DNA from: Terriglobia bacterium
GTDB lineage: Bacteria; Acidobacteriota; Terriglobia; Bryobacterales; UBA6623
Length of the DNA stretch: 64,000 bases
Assembly: GCA_009838515.1 (NCBI GenBank)
Contig: VXRL01000002.1
Coordinates: 15,937 to 79,936 of the forward strand
Reading direction: 5' to 3'
Both the position numbers and the translations under genes were made by a program. Shown piece by piece: positions 1-6,761 of this stretch. Position 1 is the stretch's first letter. Each line of letters opens with the position of its first letter. The notes under the pieces are model-generated. The model did not search any database, was not told the origin of the DNA, and saw nothing but the letters and a program-made list of their open reading frames with translations.

Positions 1-1
1 C

Positions 2-94
2 GACACCCGCGGGGCGCGCCCCGGCCCGGGGCGCCGGGTCTCCATCGATCTCCGGCGAGAGTCCCGCGAGCGCTGGCTGATCGCGGAGGTCTAG
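2..94 (+). CDS. 3' end of an unidentified ORF (cut by window edge)
   Basis: An open frame enters from the left edge and stops at TAG 92-94. The visible 30 codons end in RRVSIDLRRESRERWLIAEV, a charged, protein-like tail I cannot assign. The same frame continues after the TAG as another convincing reading frame (95-337). The two could therefore be adjacent genes or one interrupted gene. Confidence 0.4.
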   Translation, partial: DTRGARPGPGRRVSIDLRRESRERWLIAEV

Positions 95-337
95 ATCCGC
101 GGGCCGCGGCGCTTCCTGCGCAGGAAGCGCTACCTGGCGGCGCTGCGCGGGCCGGATCCGGCAGAGTGGGCCGAGCGGCTGGCGTTCAAGTTCGCCAGCG
201 ACAGGGTCGCCTTCCAGCTGCACGACGACGTCCCGAGCGAGTTCATCGTCCGCGTGCACGCCTGCGGGGCGTTCAACGGCAGGCGGGCATGGCGCGACGA
301 GCCCTACGAGACGATCGCGGACAAGCTCGGCTGGTAG
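95..337 (+). CDS. Small phage-region protein lacking a standard start codon
   Basis: The frame encodes about 80 residues with balanced composition (for example VAFQLHDDVPSEFIVRVHAC) and ends at TAG 335-337, 5 bp before the convergent minus-strand cluster. No ATG exists, and the only GTG lies deep inside. A good Shine-Dalgarno GGAGG (85-89) sits 5 nt before ATC at 95, immediately after the upstream TAG. TAG-ATC looks like a TAG-ATG junction with one base changed. It may use an AUC start, be a mutated or mis-sequenced ATG, or be fused to the upstream frame by amber readthrough. Function is unknown. Confidence 0.4.
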   Translation: MRGPRRFLRRKRYLAALRGPDPAEWAERLAFKFASDRVAFQLHDDVPSEFIVRVHACGAFNGRRAWRDEPYETIADKLGW

Positions 338-342
338 CGTCA

Positions 343-459
343 TCACTGACCCCCTCTCCGCTCGGCGCGCCGCAGCTCGCGCAGCGCCAGGCAGCCGAAT
401 AGGATGGCGGCGCAGTTGGCCGCGACCGTGATGCAGAGGCACAGGGCGAGCAAGGTCAT
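343..459 (-). CDS. 38-residue single-span membrane protein, last gene of coupled cluster
   Basis: Starts MTLLALCLCITVAANCAAIL and ends in a short Arg-rich cytoplasmic-type tail (RELRRAERRGGQ). Residues 3-27 form one hydrophobic segment with three cysteines. Its ATG overlaps the TGA of the preceding gene (456-458), so translation is probably coupled. Size and topology resemble small phage membrane proteins such as holin-like or superinfection-exclusion peptides, but there is no specific match. Function is unknown. Confidence 0.5.
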   Translation of the reverse strand: MTLLALCLCITVAANCAAILFGCLALRELRRAERRGGQ

Positions 460-635
460 CGCTCCGCCCTCTCCGTCTCCGCCGCCGGGACGGCGGCTAG
501 GCAGGGATCGATCGCCAGGTCGGGCATCCGCCCTCCCTGCGCCCTGATGCGCTCGCGCTCCCAGCGCGCGAACCAAAGATCGACCAGCCGCTCCAGCTGG
601 GTGCGGCGGTCGCGGGGCAGCCTGATCTCAGTCAT
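456..635 (-). CDS. 59-residue charged protein of the phage-like cluster
   Basis: Begins MTEIRLPRDRRTQLERLVDL and continues through a WFARWERERIRAQ helix to an acidic and alanine-rich end. The N-terminal half looks like one amphipathic helix. The ATG overlaps the end of the upstream gene by 8 nt, and its TGA overlaps the next ATG as ATGA. These overlaps and the protein-like composition are the main evidence that it is real. No function can be assigned. Confidence 0.5.
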   Translation of the reverse strand: MTEIRLPRDRRTQLERLVDLWFARWERERIRAQGGRMPDLAIDPCLAAVPAAETERAER

Positions 636-990
636 CGCCCCCCCCGAAGTCGTGCAGGGCGAACCCGGCGTGCGTCTGGAGCGCCCGGAATGCCTGGCTG
701 GCCCAGTGCCGGCGGAGCTCCGCCGGGCCCAGCGACAGCGCGTGAACTGCGTGCATGGCCAGCAGGTGCACCGCCGAGCGGCGGTCGCCCGCGGCGAGGC
801 GGGCCGCGAGCGGCTCGCTGTATCCGACGTCCCGGCGCAGGGCGGACGGGTAGCCTGGGTTGGAGCTCATGCCGCGCTCTATGGCCGGCAGCAGGAGCAG
901 GTGGGCGAAGCCGGCGCCCGCGTTCGCGTTCGGGCGGAACATGCCGCGGGTGCCGATGCCGGTGTCGACGCCGGTCTTGAGGATCGTCAC
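628..990 (-). CDS. 120-residue hypothetical protein of the phage-like cluster
   Basis: Starts at GTG 990 in a GTGA overlap with the upstream stop. The product begins MTILKTGVDTGIGTRGMF. A central region rich in Ala, Leu and His (GDRRSAVHLLAMHAVHALSL) probably forms helices, and the tail is Gly/Asp-rich (FGGGDD). There is no signal peptide or clear transmembrane span. It is the largest protein of the cluster. I do not recognise the family. Confidence 0.5.
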   Translation of the reverse strand: MTILKTGVDTGIGTRGMFRPNANAGAGFAHLLLLPAIERGMSSNPGYPSALRRDVGYSEPLAARLAAGDRRSAVHLLAMHAVHALSLGPAELRRHWASQAFRALQTHAGFALHDFGGGDD

Positions 991-1118
991 CGGGCCGCCC
1001 CCCAGGCGATGGCCAGGGCGATCCCGAGACGCATCAGGCGCTGGGAGGCGTACAGCGCGGCCAGCATGGCGAGCACGCCCGCGGGCCAGGCCGCGACAGT
1101 ATATATACGGGAGCTCAC
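987..1118 (-). CDS. 43-residue hydrophobic peptide
   Basis: Begins at GTG 1118 in a GTGA overlap and reads VSSRIYTVAAWPAGVLAML, then a second hydrophobic stretch RLGIALAIAWGAAR. One or two membrane spans are likely, making it a second membrane peptide in this cluster beside the 38-residue protein at 343-459. A small phage lysis or exclusion role is possible but unsupported beyond size and hydrophobicity. Confidence 0.45.
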   Translation of the reverse strand: MSSRIYTVAAWPAGVLAMLAALYASQRLMRLGIALAIAWGAAR

Positions 1119-1357
1119 GCGGCGGCCTCCCCGCCGGCGTCCCAGTGCAGCTGGCAGTCGGCCTTGGCGTGGGCTAGGCCGGTCTGGACTCCGATGACCT
1201 CGACCGGGCAGCCCGGATAGGTCTCGTGCGCCTCGTAGATGTCGCGATCCTCGAAGTCGATCCAGTCGTGCTCGCCGGCAGAGCGGCGGCGGATGCAATA
1301 GAAGGCGTCACGGTCCACCCAGACGCCGTCGGTCGTCTTGACCCAGCGGAGCTTCAC
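1115..1357 (-). CDS. 80-residue hypothetical protein
   Basis: Starts at GTG 1357, overlapping the upstream TGA as GTGA. The sequence begins VKLRWVKTTDGVWVDRDAF and is rich in Trp, Asp and Glu, with an acidic centre (EHDWIDFEDRDIYEAHE) and two late cysteines. The fold looks beta-rich and soluble. The balanced aromatic content argues for a real protein. Family unknown. Confidence 0.5.
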   Translation of the reverse strand: MKLRWVKTTDGVWVDRDAFYCIRRRSAGEHDWIDFEDRDIYEAHETYPGCPVEVIGVQTGLAHAKADCQLHWDAGGEAAA

Positions 1358-1644
1358 GAGGAGCCCCTCCCGATCTGGGCATCGGTCGTCTGGCGGATAT
1401 GCGCGGCCGCGCGGGACTCGCCTTCGAGGGCGAGCAGCATCTCGACCTGGGCCAGCACGGCGGACCAGCTGACCTCGGCCTCGACGAGGCCGGTGCACTC
1501 GGAGCGATCGCTGGCGATGCGCAGGCGGCGGCGAGTCTCGCGGGAGTGCGGGATCAGGGCCGGGGCGCCGAGCTCGACTCGCACGCGGCGGAGCTCGCCG
1601 CCGTAGCGGATCTCGAGGGTGACGTCGTCGCGGATGTCTGTCAT
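1354..1644 (-). CDS. 96-residue hypothetical protein
   Basis: The start MTDIRDDVTLEIRYGGELRR overlaps the upstream stop as ATGA. The N-terminal half alternates in a beta-strand pattern, and the C-terminal half (VSWSAVLAQVEMLLALEGE) is helical. There is no cysteine motif, signal or membrane segment beyond one helix. Function is unknown. Both junctions are four-base overlaps, so it sits within the coupled transcript. Confidence 0.5.
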   Translation of the reverse strand: MTDIRDDVTLEIRYGGELRRVRVELGAPALIPHSRETRRRLRIASDRSECTGLVEAEVSWSAVLAQVEMLLALEGESRAAAHIRQTTDAQIGRGSS

Positions 1645-1880
1645 GCGGATCCCTCCTCGCGCGGGCGGCGCAAGATCTCGTGGGCGCGGCGACCGAGCTC
1701 CTCGAGGTCTTCGAAGTCGCCGTAGTCCAGCGGGCCGTCGATGGTCTCGGTCCAGGCGGCGAGGTCGCTGGCGAGGCGGACCAGGTCCGGCAGGCAGCTG
1801 GCGGCGAGCCGGCCGACGAGGTTGGCGCGGGCCAGGGCGTCGGGATCCGGCACGGGGATGATCGGGTATGCCGGCTCCAT
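1641..1880 (-). CDS. 79-residue hypothetical protein
   Basis: Starts MEPAYPIIPVPDPDALARAN at ATG 1880, which shares its A with the TGA of the Cro-like gene (TGATG). A helical body (LVRLASDLAAWTETIDG) is followed by an acidic stretch (DYGDFEDLEELGRRA). A longer frame exists upstream but would overlap the Cro-like gene, so the coupled ATG is preferred. No family recognised. Confidence 0.5.
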   Translation of the reverse strand: MEPAYPIIPVPDPDALARANLVGRLAASCLPDLVRLASDLAAWTETIDGPLDYGDFEDLEELGRRAHEILRRPREEGSA

Positions 1881-2146
1881 CAGGCGGCCTCCTTCTCTTC
1901 CTCGCGCGCGGGCGCGGGCTGAGGCTCGGGGCGCGGGACGTCCGGCGGCCACTCCAGATGCGGCGGCCAGTGGTCGGAGAGCCACTGGAGCAGCCGGGCG
2001 GCCGTGCGGATCGTGACATGCCCGGACGGCAGCCGCTCCCAGACCGTGGAGTTGCCGACAGCCAGCCGGCAGAGCGTGGTGCCCGCGATTCCGCGGGCGC
2101 CCATGTAGCGCTCAGCGGCACTCAGTACACCTTGAGTCGTCAACAT
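1880..2146 (-). CDS. Cro-like helix-turn-helix regulator
   Basis: The 88-residue product starts MLTTQGVLSAAERYMGARG. Residues about 17-45 (TTLCRLAVGNSTVWERL followed by TIRTAARLLQWL) match the pattern of phage Cro/repressor HTH proteins. The tail is Pro/Glu-rich and probably disordered. It heads the eight-gene coupled cluster and diverges from the CI-like gene at 2272, a lambda-like arrangement. A palindrome covers its start codon and suggests autoregulation. A GTG at 2206 in the same frame would add a basic extension, but the operator position favours ATG 2146. Confidence 0.65.
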   Translation of the reverse strand: MLTTQGVLSAAERYMGARGIAGTTLCRLAVGNSTVWERLPSGHVTIRTAARLLQWLSDHWPPHLEWPPDVPRPEPQPAPAREEEKEAA

Positions 2147-2162
2147 GCGATCTAGAATCGCA
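2146..2162. promoter_or_regulatory. Candidate operator: TGCGAT-N5-ATCGCA palindrome
   Basis: TGCGATCTAGAATCGCA is a perfect 6-bp inverted repeat with a 5-bp centre, lying over the start codon of the Cro-like gene. The position and symmetry suit dimeric HTH repressor binding. Only one clear copy is visible between the divergent genes. Confidence 0.45.
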
Positions 2163-2233
2163 CATTGACGATTAAGACGCAACTTTTTGCGAAAGATTTT
2201 TTTCACATCGCCTAGACTGCCACCCCCCCCCGT

Positions 2234-2264
2234 TTGTCAAGCGCCAATTGCGGCATGGCATAAT
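2234..2264 (+). promoter_or_regulatory. Predicted sigma70 promoter for the CI-like gene, leaderless
   Basis: TTGTCA (2234-2239) and CATAAT (2259-2264) are separated by 19 bp. Transcription would begin about 7-8 nt after the -10, at or next to GTG 2272, giving a leaderless mRNA like lambda cI from PRM. An imperfect palindrome GGCA-TAAT-TGCC overlaps the -10. A run of nine C (2223-2231) ends 2 bp upstream of the -35. Confidence 0.45.
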
Positions 2265-2271
2265 TGCCACT

Positions 2272-2574
2272 GTGGATACCGTCGAGCGGTTCCGCCAGGC
2301 GGTGCGGGAGGCGGTCGGGAAGAGGCCGGTCGCGAAGGTGGCTGTCGACGCCGGCCTGCCGAGGGACGCGATTCGCTACGTCCTGAAGGGTCGCAACCCG
2401 CCACTCTCGCGAGCGGCAGAGATCGCCGATGCCTTGGAGCTGGACTTCGCTATTGGATCAAGCGGCCAGCGGTCGCGCCCCGGCACAAGGCGCGCGGTCC
2501 TTAATGAACTCGATCGCACTCGCAGTCGCGTTGATGCGATCCTACAGCCAGACGGCCCTGAAGGCTCGGATTAG
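2272..2574 (+). CDS. CI-like phage repressor, short HTH form
   Basis: From GTG 2272 the product is about 100 residues (V/M-DTVERFRQAVREAVG). The HTH is at about residues 18-55: VAKVAVDAGLPRDAIRYVL, then SRAAEIADALELDF, matching lambda-repressor-like XRE domains. It lacks a peptidase/LexA-type C-terminal domain, so it would not be cleaved like lambda CI. An in-frame TTG at 2248 adds 8 residues, but it lies inside the predicted promoter. It probably silences the divergent Cro-like cluster. Confidence 0.6.
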   Translation: MDTVERFRQAVREAVGKRPVAKVAVDAGLPRDAIRYVLKGRNPPLSRAAEIADALELDFAIGSSGQRSRPGTRRAVLNELDRTRSRVDAILQPDGPEGSD

Positions 2575-2645
2575 CACCCACAATATATAGTGGTGCGACT
2601 CGGGGCCTCGACTTGCGGCGCGACTTGCGGCAAATTGCCAATTTT

Positions 2646-2666
2646 AGTTGCGGCGAATTGTGTCCC
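2646..2666 (+). repeat. 21-bp direct repeat, copy 1
   Basis: AGTTGCGGCGAATTGTGTCC plus one further C, identical to the copy at 2760-2780. A shorter relative, TTGCGGCAAATTG, lies just upstream. It separates the phage-like region from the HicB gene. Confidence 0.8.
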
Positions 2667-2759
2667 GGCGAAAACGCTGGAGCGGCCGTGCTCGGCCCCT
2701 AAGTGATTCTCCCTGCTCGATATATCCCGTTCATACCCGCTAAATCCCGGAATTCTGGG

Positions 2760-2780
2760 AGTTGCGGCGAATTGTGTCCC
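2760..2780 (+). repeat. 21-bp direct repeat, copy 2
   Basis: Exact second copy of the 2646-2666 repeat, starting 114 bp later and 42 bp before the HicB start. No other gene lies in 2575-2821. An 83-codon minus-strand frame there simply reads GTQFAAT twice because of the repeat. Confidence 0.8.
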
Positions 2781-2821
2781 CGCACAGCGGAGATACTGCG
2801 CCAGTGAGCCGGGGGGCTGCA

Positions 2822-3034
2822 ATGAAGGAGATCGTTTTTGAAATCACCGACGATGAAGTGGATGGCGGATATTCGGCTAGCGCGCTCGGTTTTGGTATCC
2901 ACACCCAAGGGGATTCGCTCCACGAGATTCGGCGGAACATTCGGGAGGCTGTCGATTGCTATTTTGGTGGCACGATCCCACGATCTGAATTGATTCGTCT
3001 GCACTTCGTGCGTGACGAGATTCTCGAGGCATGA
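2822..3034 (+). CDS. hicB: HicB-family antitoxin
   Basis: The 70-residue protein MKEIVFEITDDEVDGGYSAS has the HicB (UPF0150) partial RNase-H-like pattern: beta strands, GGYSASALGFGIHTQG, then a helix (SLHEIRRNIREAVDCYF). Short HicB proteins lacking a DNA-binding domain pair with HicA and neutralise its mRNA interferase activity. It overlaps the following hicA start by 4 nt (ATGA). The downstream toxin appears broken, so this antitoxin may be an orphan. Confidence 0.75.
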   Translation: MKEIVFEITDDEVDGGYSASALGFGIHTQGDSLHEIRRNIREAVDCYFGGTIPRSELIRLHFVRDEILEA

Positions 3035-3238
3035 AGTTATCGCGAGACGTCAGCAGCCCGGAGCTCCAGGCGGCGCTGCGGCACCTAGGCAACGAGACCG
3101 CGCCGCAGCGAGGCTCCCGTTTGCGGATCACAACAGGAGACAACGGAGAACATCACGGAGTAATCCATTTGCATTGGCAAAGGGGCATACCGGGCCATCC
3201 GCCAAGTCAGAGTCCGGTTAGCACTGCCACATCCGTAG
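3031..3238 (+). pseudogene. hicA: Degenerate HicA toxin
   Basis: The N-terminus MKLSRDVSSPELQAALRHLG is typical of HicA, and GEHH near residue 40 matches the conserved end of the dsRBD-like fold. The catalytic His usually found in GSH is Arg here (RGSR, residue 30). After GEHHGVI the expected C-terminus reappears in the +1 frame (GKGAYRAIRQVRVRL, stop 3236-3238), while frame 0 runs on to 3348 into the convergent sulfatase gene. Both features point to an inactivated toxin. Residues before the shift are well preserved, so the damage may be recent. Confidence 0.6.
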
Positions 3239-3284
3239 CGTGTTGGATTCCACTAGTGACAGCCCTCCTGTCGATCGAAGCCCT

Positions 3285-4775
3285 TCACGGCAGTTGCGCG
3301 AGTTCAGGGTTCTCAGCCGCCCACTGGAAGAAGTCCTCTACCGTGTAGAACGCCTCGTGCTTGTAGAGTCGCCCGGCATCCTCGATCGGAGCTGTCCAAT
3401 CGAAGTCCCACGAATCACCTGTCTTTTCCATCCAGCGTGTTAGCTCGGCATCAAGTTCGGCAAGCGTCGGGCCGGCTTCCAGATCTGCGGCAAGATTCTT
3501 CAGCTCGTACGGATCAGCCTCAAGGTCGTACAGGACCCACGGCGCGTCCTTCGTGCGAGCGTACATGAAGCGGTCTGTGCGCAGACCGCGCCAGCCCCGT
3601 TCCACGCCTCCGGCGAGAAACGGTCCGAAGATCTGAAAATAGGCTGCGCTCGGCCCCGACTCCGCCTGTCCGAGCACCACCGGAGCGAGGCTTGCTCCCT
3701 GCATCTCCGGCGGCACGGGCAATCCGCAAAGCGAGAGCAGTGTCGGTGCGATGTCCACGTGAGAGAACAGCGCATCGGTTTCGCGTCCAGCCGGCGCGCC
3801 GGGATGCCGCACGATGCCGGGCACGCGAATCGACTCCTCCCAGGGCTTTCGCTTCAGACGCGTTCCGTGGGAGCCCAGCATGTCGCCGTGATCCGAAGAC
3901 ACGATGACGATCGTGTTGTCGCGCAGTCCGAGTTCGTCGAGTTCGCCAAGAATCCTTCCGACCTGGTCGTCCACCGCAGTCACCATCGCGTAGTAGGCGG
4001 CGATCTCCTTGCGGCCCGGGGTCTCCACATAGGGGCTCGGCACCAGCTCGCGGTCGCTCGTGTCGCCGTCGAAATTCGGTCGCAGCGCTATGGCGTCCGG
4101 ATCGTACATCGCCATGTATTCGTCCGGAGCGATGTATGGATCGTGCGGCGGGCCCATTTGGACCGTCAGGAAAAACGGACGTTCGTCCTGCTCGGTCTGG
4201 CGCAAGAACTCAATGCCGATGTCAGTCCAGACCGAGGCTTCGAAGGTCTTGATCGGGATCGGTTCGGGATCGTCCCGGAAGTAGTGCGTGTCGAAGTGCG
4301 CGTGGCTCACTTCGTTCGCGGCCCAGAATTCAAACCCCTGCCGCCTCGCTCCGGGTGGAATCCAGCCCGGCTGGCGGGGGCCTCCGTCCAGATGCCACTT
4401 GCCGACGAAGCCGGTGCGGTAGCCAGCCTCGGCGAACAGCTCGGCAATGCTGGTCTCGGATTCGCGGAGGCGGAGATCGTTGGCGATCATTCCGTTGGTA
4501 TGCGCGTACTTGCCGGTCAGGATGATGGCGCGGGCCGGGCAGCACACGGGCGAGTTGGCGAAGTGATTGCGGAACAGCACTCCCTCGGCGGCGAGCCGGT
4601 CCAGATTCGGGGTCTTTACGTCTGGATTCCCCATGCAGCCCATTGCCTGCGCCCGCATCTGGTCCGGGAACAGGAACAGGACGTTCATGGGCCGCTCGCG
4701 GTCTTGCTGAGGGCCGCAGCCGACCGCCCCCAGCAGAGCACCGATCCCGCCGATGAATTCGCGCCTAGTGGCCAT
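3285..4775 (-). CDS. Secreted sulfatase (arylsulfatase superfamily)
   Basis: From MATRREFIGG the protein has a twin-arginine leader and a lipobox-like GAVGC, so export through Tat and lipid anchoring are likely. Residues about 30-460 form a sulfatase domain: NVLFLFPDQMR carries metal ligands, VCCPARAIILTGKYAH holds the CxPxR formylglycine signature (Cys about residue 78), and VSSDHGDMLGSHG is the second metal/substrate block. The length, about 496 residues, is normal. It would release sulfate from a polysaccharide or small sulfate ester. The substrate is not readable. A FGE or anaerobic maturase is needed elsewhere in the genome. Confidence 0.9.
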   Translation of the reverse strand: MATRREFIGGIGALLGAVGCGPQQDRERPMNVLFLFPDQMRAQAMGCMGNPDVKTPNLDRLAAEGVLFRNHFANSPVCCPARAIILTGKYAHTNGMIANDLRLRESETSIAELFAEAGYRTGFVGKWHLDGGPRQPGWIPPGARRQGFEFWAANEVSHAHFDTHYFRDDPEPIPIKTFEASVWTDIGIEFLRQTEQDERPFFLTVQMGPPHDPYIAPDEYMAMYDPDAIALRPNFDGDTSDRELVPSPYVETPGRKEIAAYYAMVTAVDDQVGRILGELDELGLRDNTIVIVSSDHGDMLGSHGTRLKRKPWEESIRVPGIVRHPGAPAGRETDALFSHVDIAPTLLSLCGLPVPPEMQGASLAPVVLGQAESGPSAAYFQIFGPFLAGGVERGWRGLRTDRFMYARTKDAPWVLYDLEADPYELKNLAADLEAGPTLAELDAELTRWMEKTGDSWDFDWTAPIEDAGRLYKHEAFYTVEDFFQWAAENPELAQLP

Positions 4776-4828
4776 CTGCGACGCGATCATAGCGCAGCTT
4801 TTCCGGCGTTGGAGCCTCGGGGGCCGAG

Positions 4829-6709
4829 CTACCAGCCCGCAGCGTAGCGAAACGCATAAGGGTCGGCGCCGGCCTCGATGACGCCGTTGCGGAGCAGTTT
4901 TACCGCTGTCGGGGCCGAGCCGCTGTTGCGAGCGCGCCGCAGCTCGACTTGATGCCCGAGCGCGGCCAGATCTTCGAAGACGAACGACGGCATCCGCTCG
5001 TCAAGCAGCAGCACGTTGGGTTCCATGGCATGGTCGTCGAAGCTCGACACAAAGTGCTTGCTTTGGAAGCGCGGGGCTTCGACCGCTGCCTGCGGGTTGA
5101 AATTGAAGACCACCGCTGCCAGCAGCACTTGGAGCAGGGCCTGCTCTTGCTGGTCGCCGCCCGGCGTCGAAAGGGCCATGAAGGGCTCCCCCCGGCGTGT
5201 CACCAACGTGGGTGTCAGCGTGATCCGCGGCCGCTTGCCGGGCTCGACCACGTTAGGATGGCCGCGAACGGTGAGGAAACTGTGGCCGCGCTGGGTCAGC
5301 GGGATGCCCGTGCTCCCCGCGATCACCGCGGGCATCCAAGCGCCCGAGGGAGAGGCGGAGAACAGCGTGCCGTCCGCGGTGGCGATGTTGATCGACGTTG
5401 TGTCCTTGGAAGCCAACTCATCGGGCAGCGGTCGCCGGTGCGCGTGGCGCGAGGGATGCATTGGCTGGCGCCGCCCGAACCTGCCCGGGCGAAACTCGGT
5501 CGACGAGCGCTTCGGGTTGATCAATGCCCGCCTGGCGCTGGCGTATTCCTTGCTCAGCAATGCGGCGGGCACCGACACGAACCTGGGATCCGCGTACCAC
5601 GCGTCGCGGTCCGCGAATGCCAGCTTGAGGGCTTCCACCAAGTGATGGATGTACGCTGGCGTGTTCCAGCCGAGCGCCTCCAGGTCGTAGCCCTCGAGAA
5701 TGTTCAAGGCCTGCAGCAAGACTGCGCCTTGCGTCCAGAAGTCAGCCTTGTAGATCTCGTAGCCCTGATACTCGGTTACCAGCGGGCGCTCGACCTCCAG
5801 CCGGAATGCGGCAAAGTCTTCGTACCGCAGCAGTCCGCCGTCGCTCTTGACGAAGTCTGCGATTTCTCGCGCGATCGGGCCGCGGTAGAAGTAATCGCGC
5901 ACGGCGTCGATGGCACCCTCGCGCGACTTGCCGGAATTGAGCGCGGCACGCTCCGCCCGCATCATTCTCCGAATCGTCTCGGCTAGGTCGCGCTGGCGAA
6001 ACAAGTCCCCTGGCCGCGGACTGCGCCCGTCTGGCGCGTACACGGCCAGCGAGGTGGGGAACAGGCTCAGGAACGAGCCTGCCTCGGCGATCGACCGGGA
6101 GCGCATGCTGTCGATGGGATGCTCTCGCGCCAGCGCGGCCGCGGGCTCTGCAACGGCCGCGAAGGACAGCGTGCCAAAGCGCTGCAGGGCAAGCAGCGCT
6201 GCGTCGAGCATTCCCGGCACAAGCGCCGGCATGGTGCCGTAGGACGGGATCTGGCCGGTCTTGTGGTCGCGCTGTGCGGCCTCGAGTTCGAGTTGCGGAT
6301 CCTTATTCCGGTTGAGGAAGAACTCGAGGGTCATCAGGGCCGGTGCCGTGCCCACCCCTGCGATTGAGTGAACGCGCCCGTCGGGCGTGCGAATCAGCAG
6401 TGGCGCCTCGCCGCCAAAGCCGAAGTGAGAAAATTCGGTGACCGCTCCTGCCAGCAGTGCGGCCACTCCAGCGTCAACGGCGTTGCCGCCGGCCTGCAGC
6501 ACGCGCATCGTCACTTGGGTGACGGTGGGCGTTCCGGCCGAAACCGCCGCGTGCTTGCCGCGCACCACGGGGCGGAACAGTTCCCAGCGCAGGATCTCGC
6601 GTTGCCTGCGCTGCTTCTCCGAAAGCTGCCGCCGGCCTTGTCCGAATGCCGCACAGGAGCCGAGCAGGCCTATGGCCAACCCCAAGGCGATGTGCCGATT
6701 GAGTCCCAC
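4829..6709 (-). CDS. ggt: Gamma-glutamyltransferase family protein (Ntn hydrolase)
   Basis: The 626-residue exported protein has a signal or lipoprotein leader (LALGLAIGLLGSC). The GGT large-subunit core includes QAGGNAVDAGVAALL and FGFGGEAPLLIRT. KDTTSINIATADG marks the self-cleavage site, the predicted nucleophile being the first Thr of the TT pair (about residue 437). The small subunit follows with TPGGDQQEQALLQVLL. Classical enzymes have His after the TT pair; here it is Ser. An approximately 30-residue basic insertion precedes the cleavage site. Likely role is periplasmic glutathione or gamma-glutamyl hydrolysis, with specificity uncertain. Confidence 0.88.
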   Translation of the reverse strand: MGLNRHIALGLAIGLLGSCAAFGQGRRQLSEKQRRQREILRWELFRPVVRGKHAAVSAGTPTVTQVTMRVLQAGGNAVDAGVAALLAGAVTEFSHFGFGGEAPLLIRTPDGRVHSIAGVGTAPALMTLEFFLNRNKDPQLELEAAQRDHKTGQIPSYGTMPALVPGMLDAALLALQRFGTLSFAAVAEPAAALAREHPIDSMRSRSIAEAGSFLSLFPTSLAVYAPDGRSPRPGDLFRQRDLAETIRRMMRAERAALNSGKSREGAIDAVRDYFYRGPIAREIADFVKSDGGLLRYEDFAAFRLEVERPLVTEYQGYEIYKADFWTQGAVLLQALNILEGYDLEALGWNTPAYIHHLVEALKLAFADRDAWYADPRFVSVPAALLSKEYASARRALINPKRSSTEFRPGRFGRRQPMHPSRHAHRRPLPDELASKDTTSINIATADGTLFSASPSGAWMPAVIAGSTGIPLTQRGHSFLTVRGHPNVVEPGKRPRITLTPTLVTRRGEPFMALSTPGGDQQEQALLQVLLAAVVFNFNPQAAVEAPRFQSKHFVSSFDDHAMEPNVLLLDERMPSFVFEDLAALGHQVELRRARNSGSAPTAVKLLRNGVIEAGADPYAFRYAAGW

Positions 6710-6761
6710 AAGGCGCCGCAGTCATGATAACGGTTTGCGGCGCGGCGGGCCGCCGGGAGGG

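Noticed and set aside
1-343. Minus-strand frame open to the window edge, starting TGATG after the 343-459 gene
   Set aside because: Its translation is Pro/Ala/Leu/Arg-rich, as expected for the antisense of the plus-strand frame 95-337, which has much better protein composition.
2571-2822. 83-codon minus-strand ORF
   Set aside because: It reads across the 21-bp direct repeats (GTQFAAT twice), lacks any recognisable domain and overlaps the hicB upstream region, so repeat DNA explains it.
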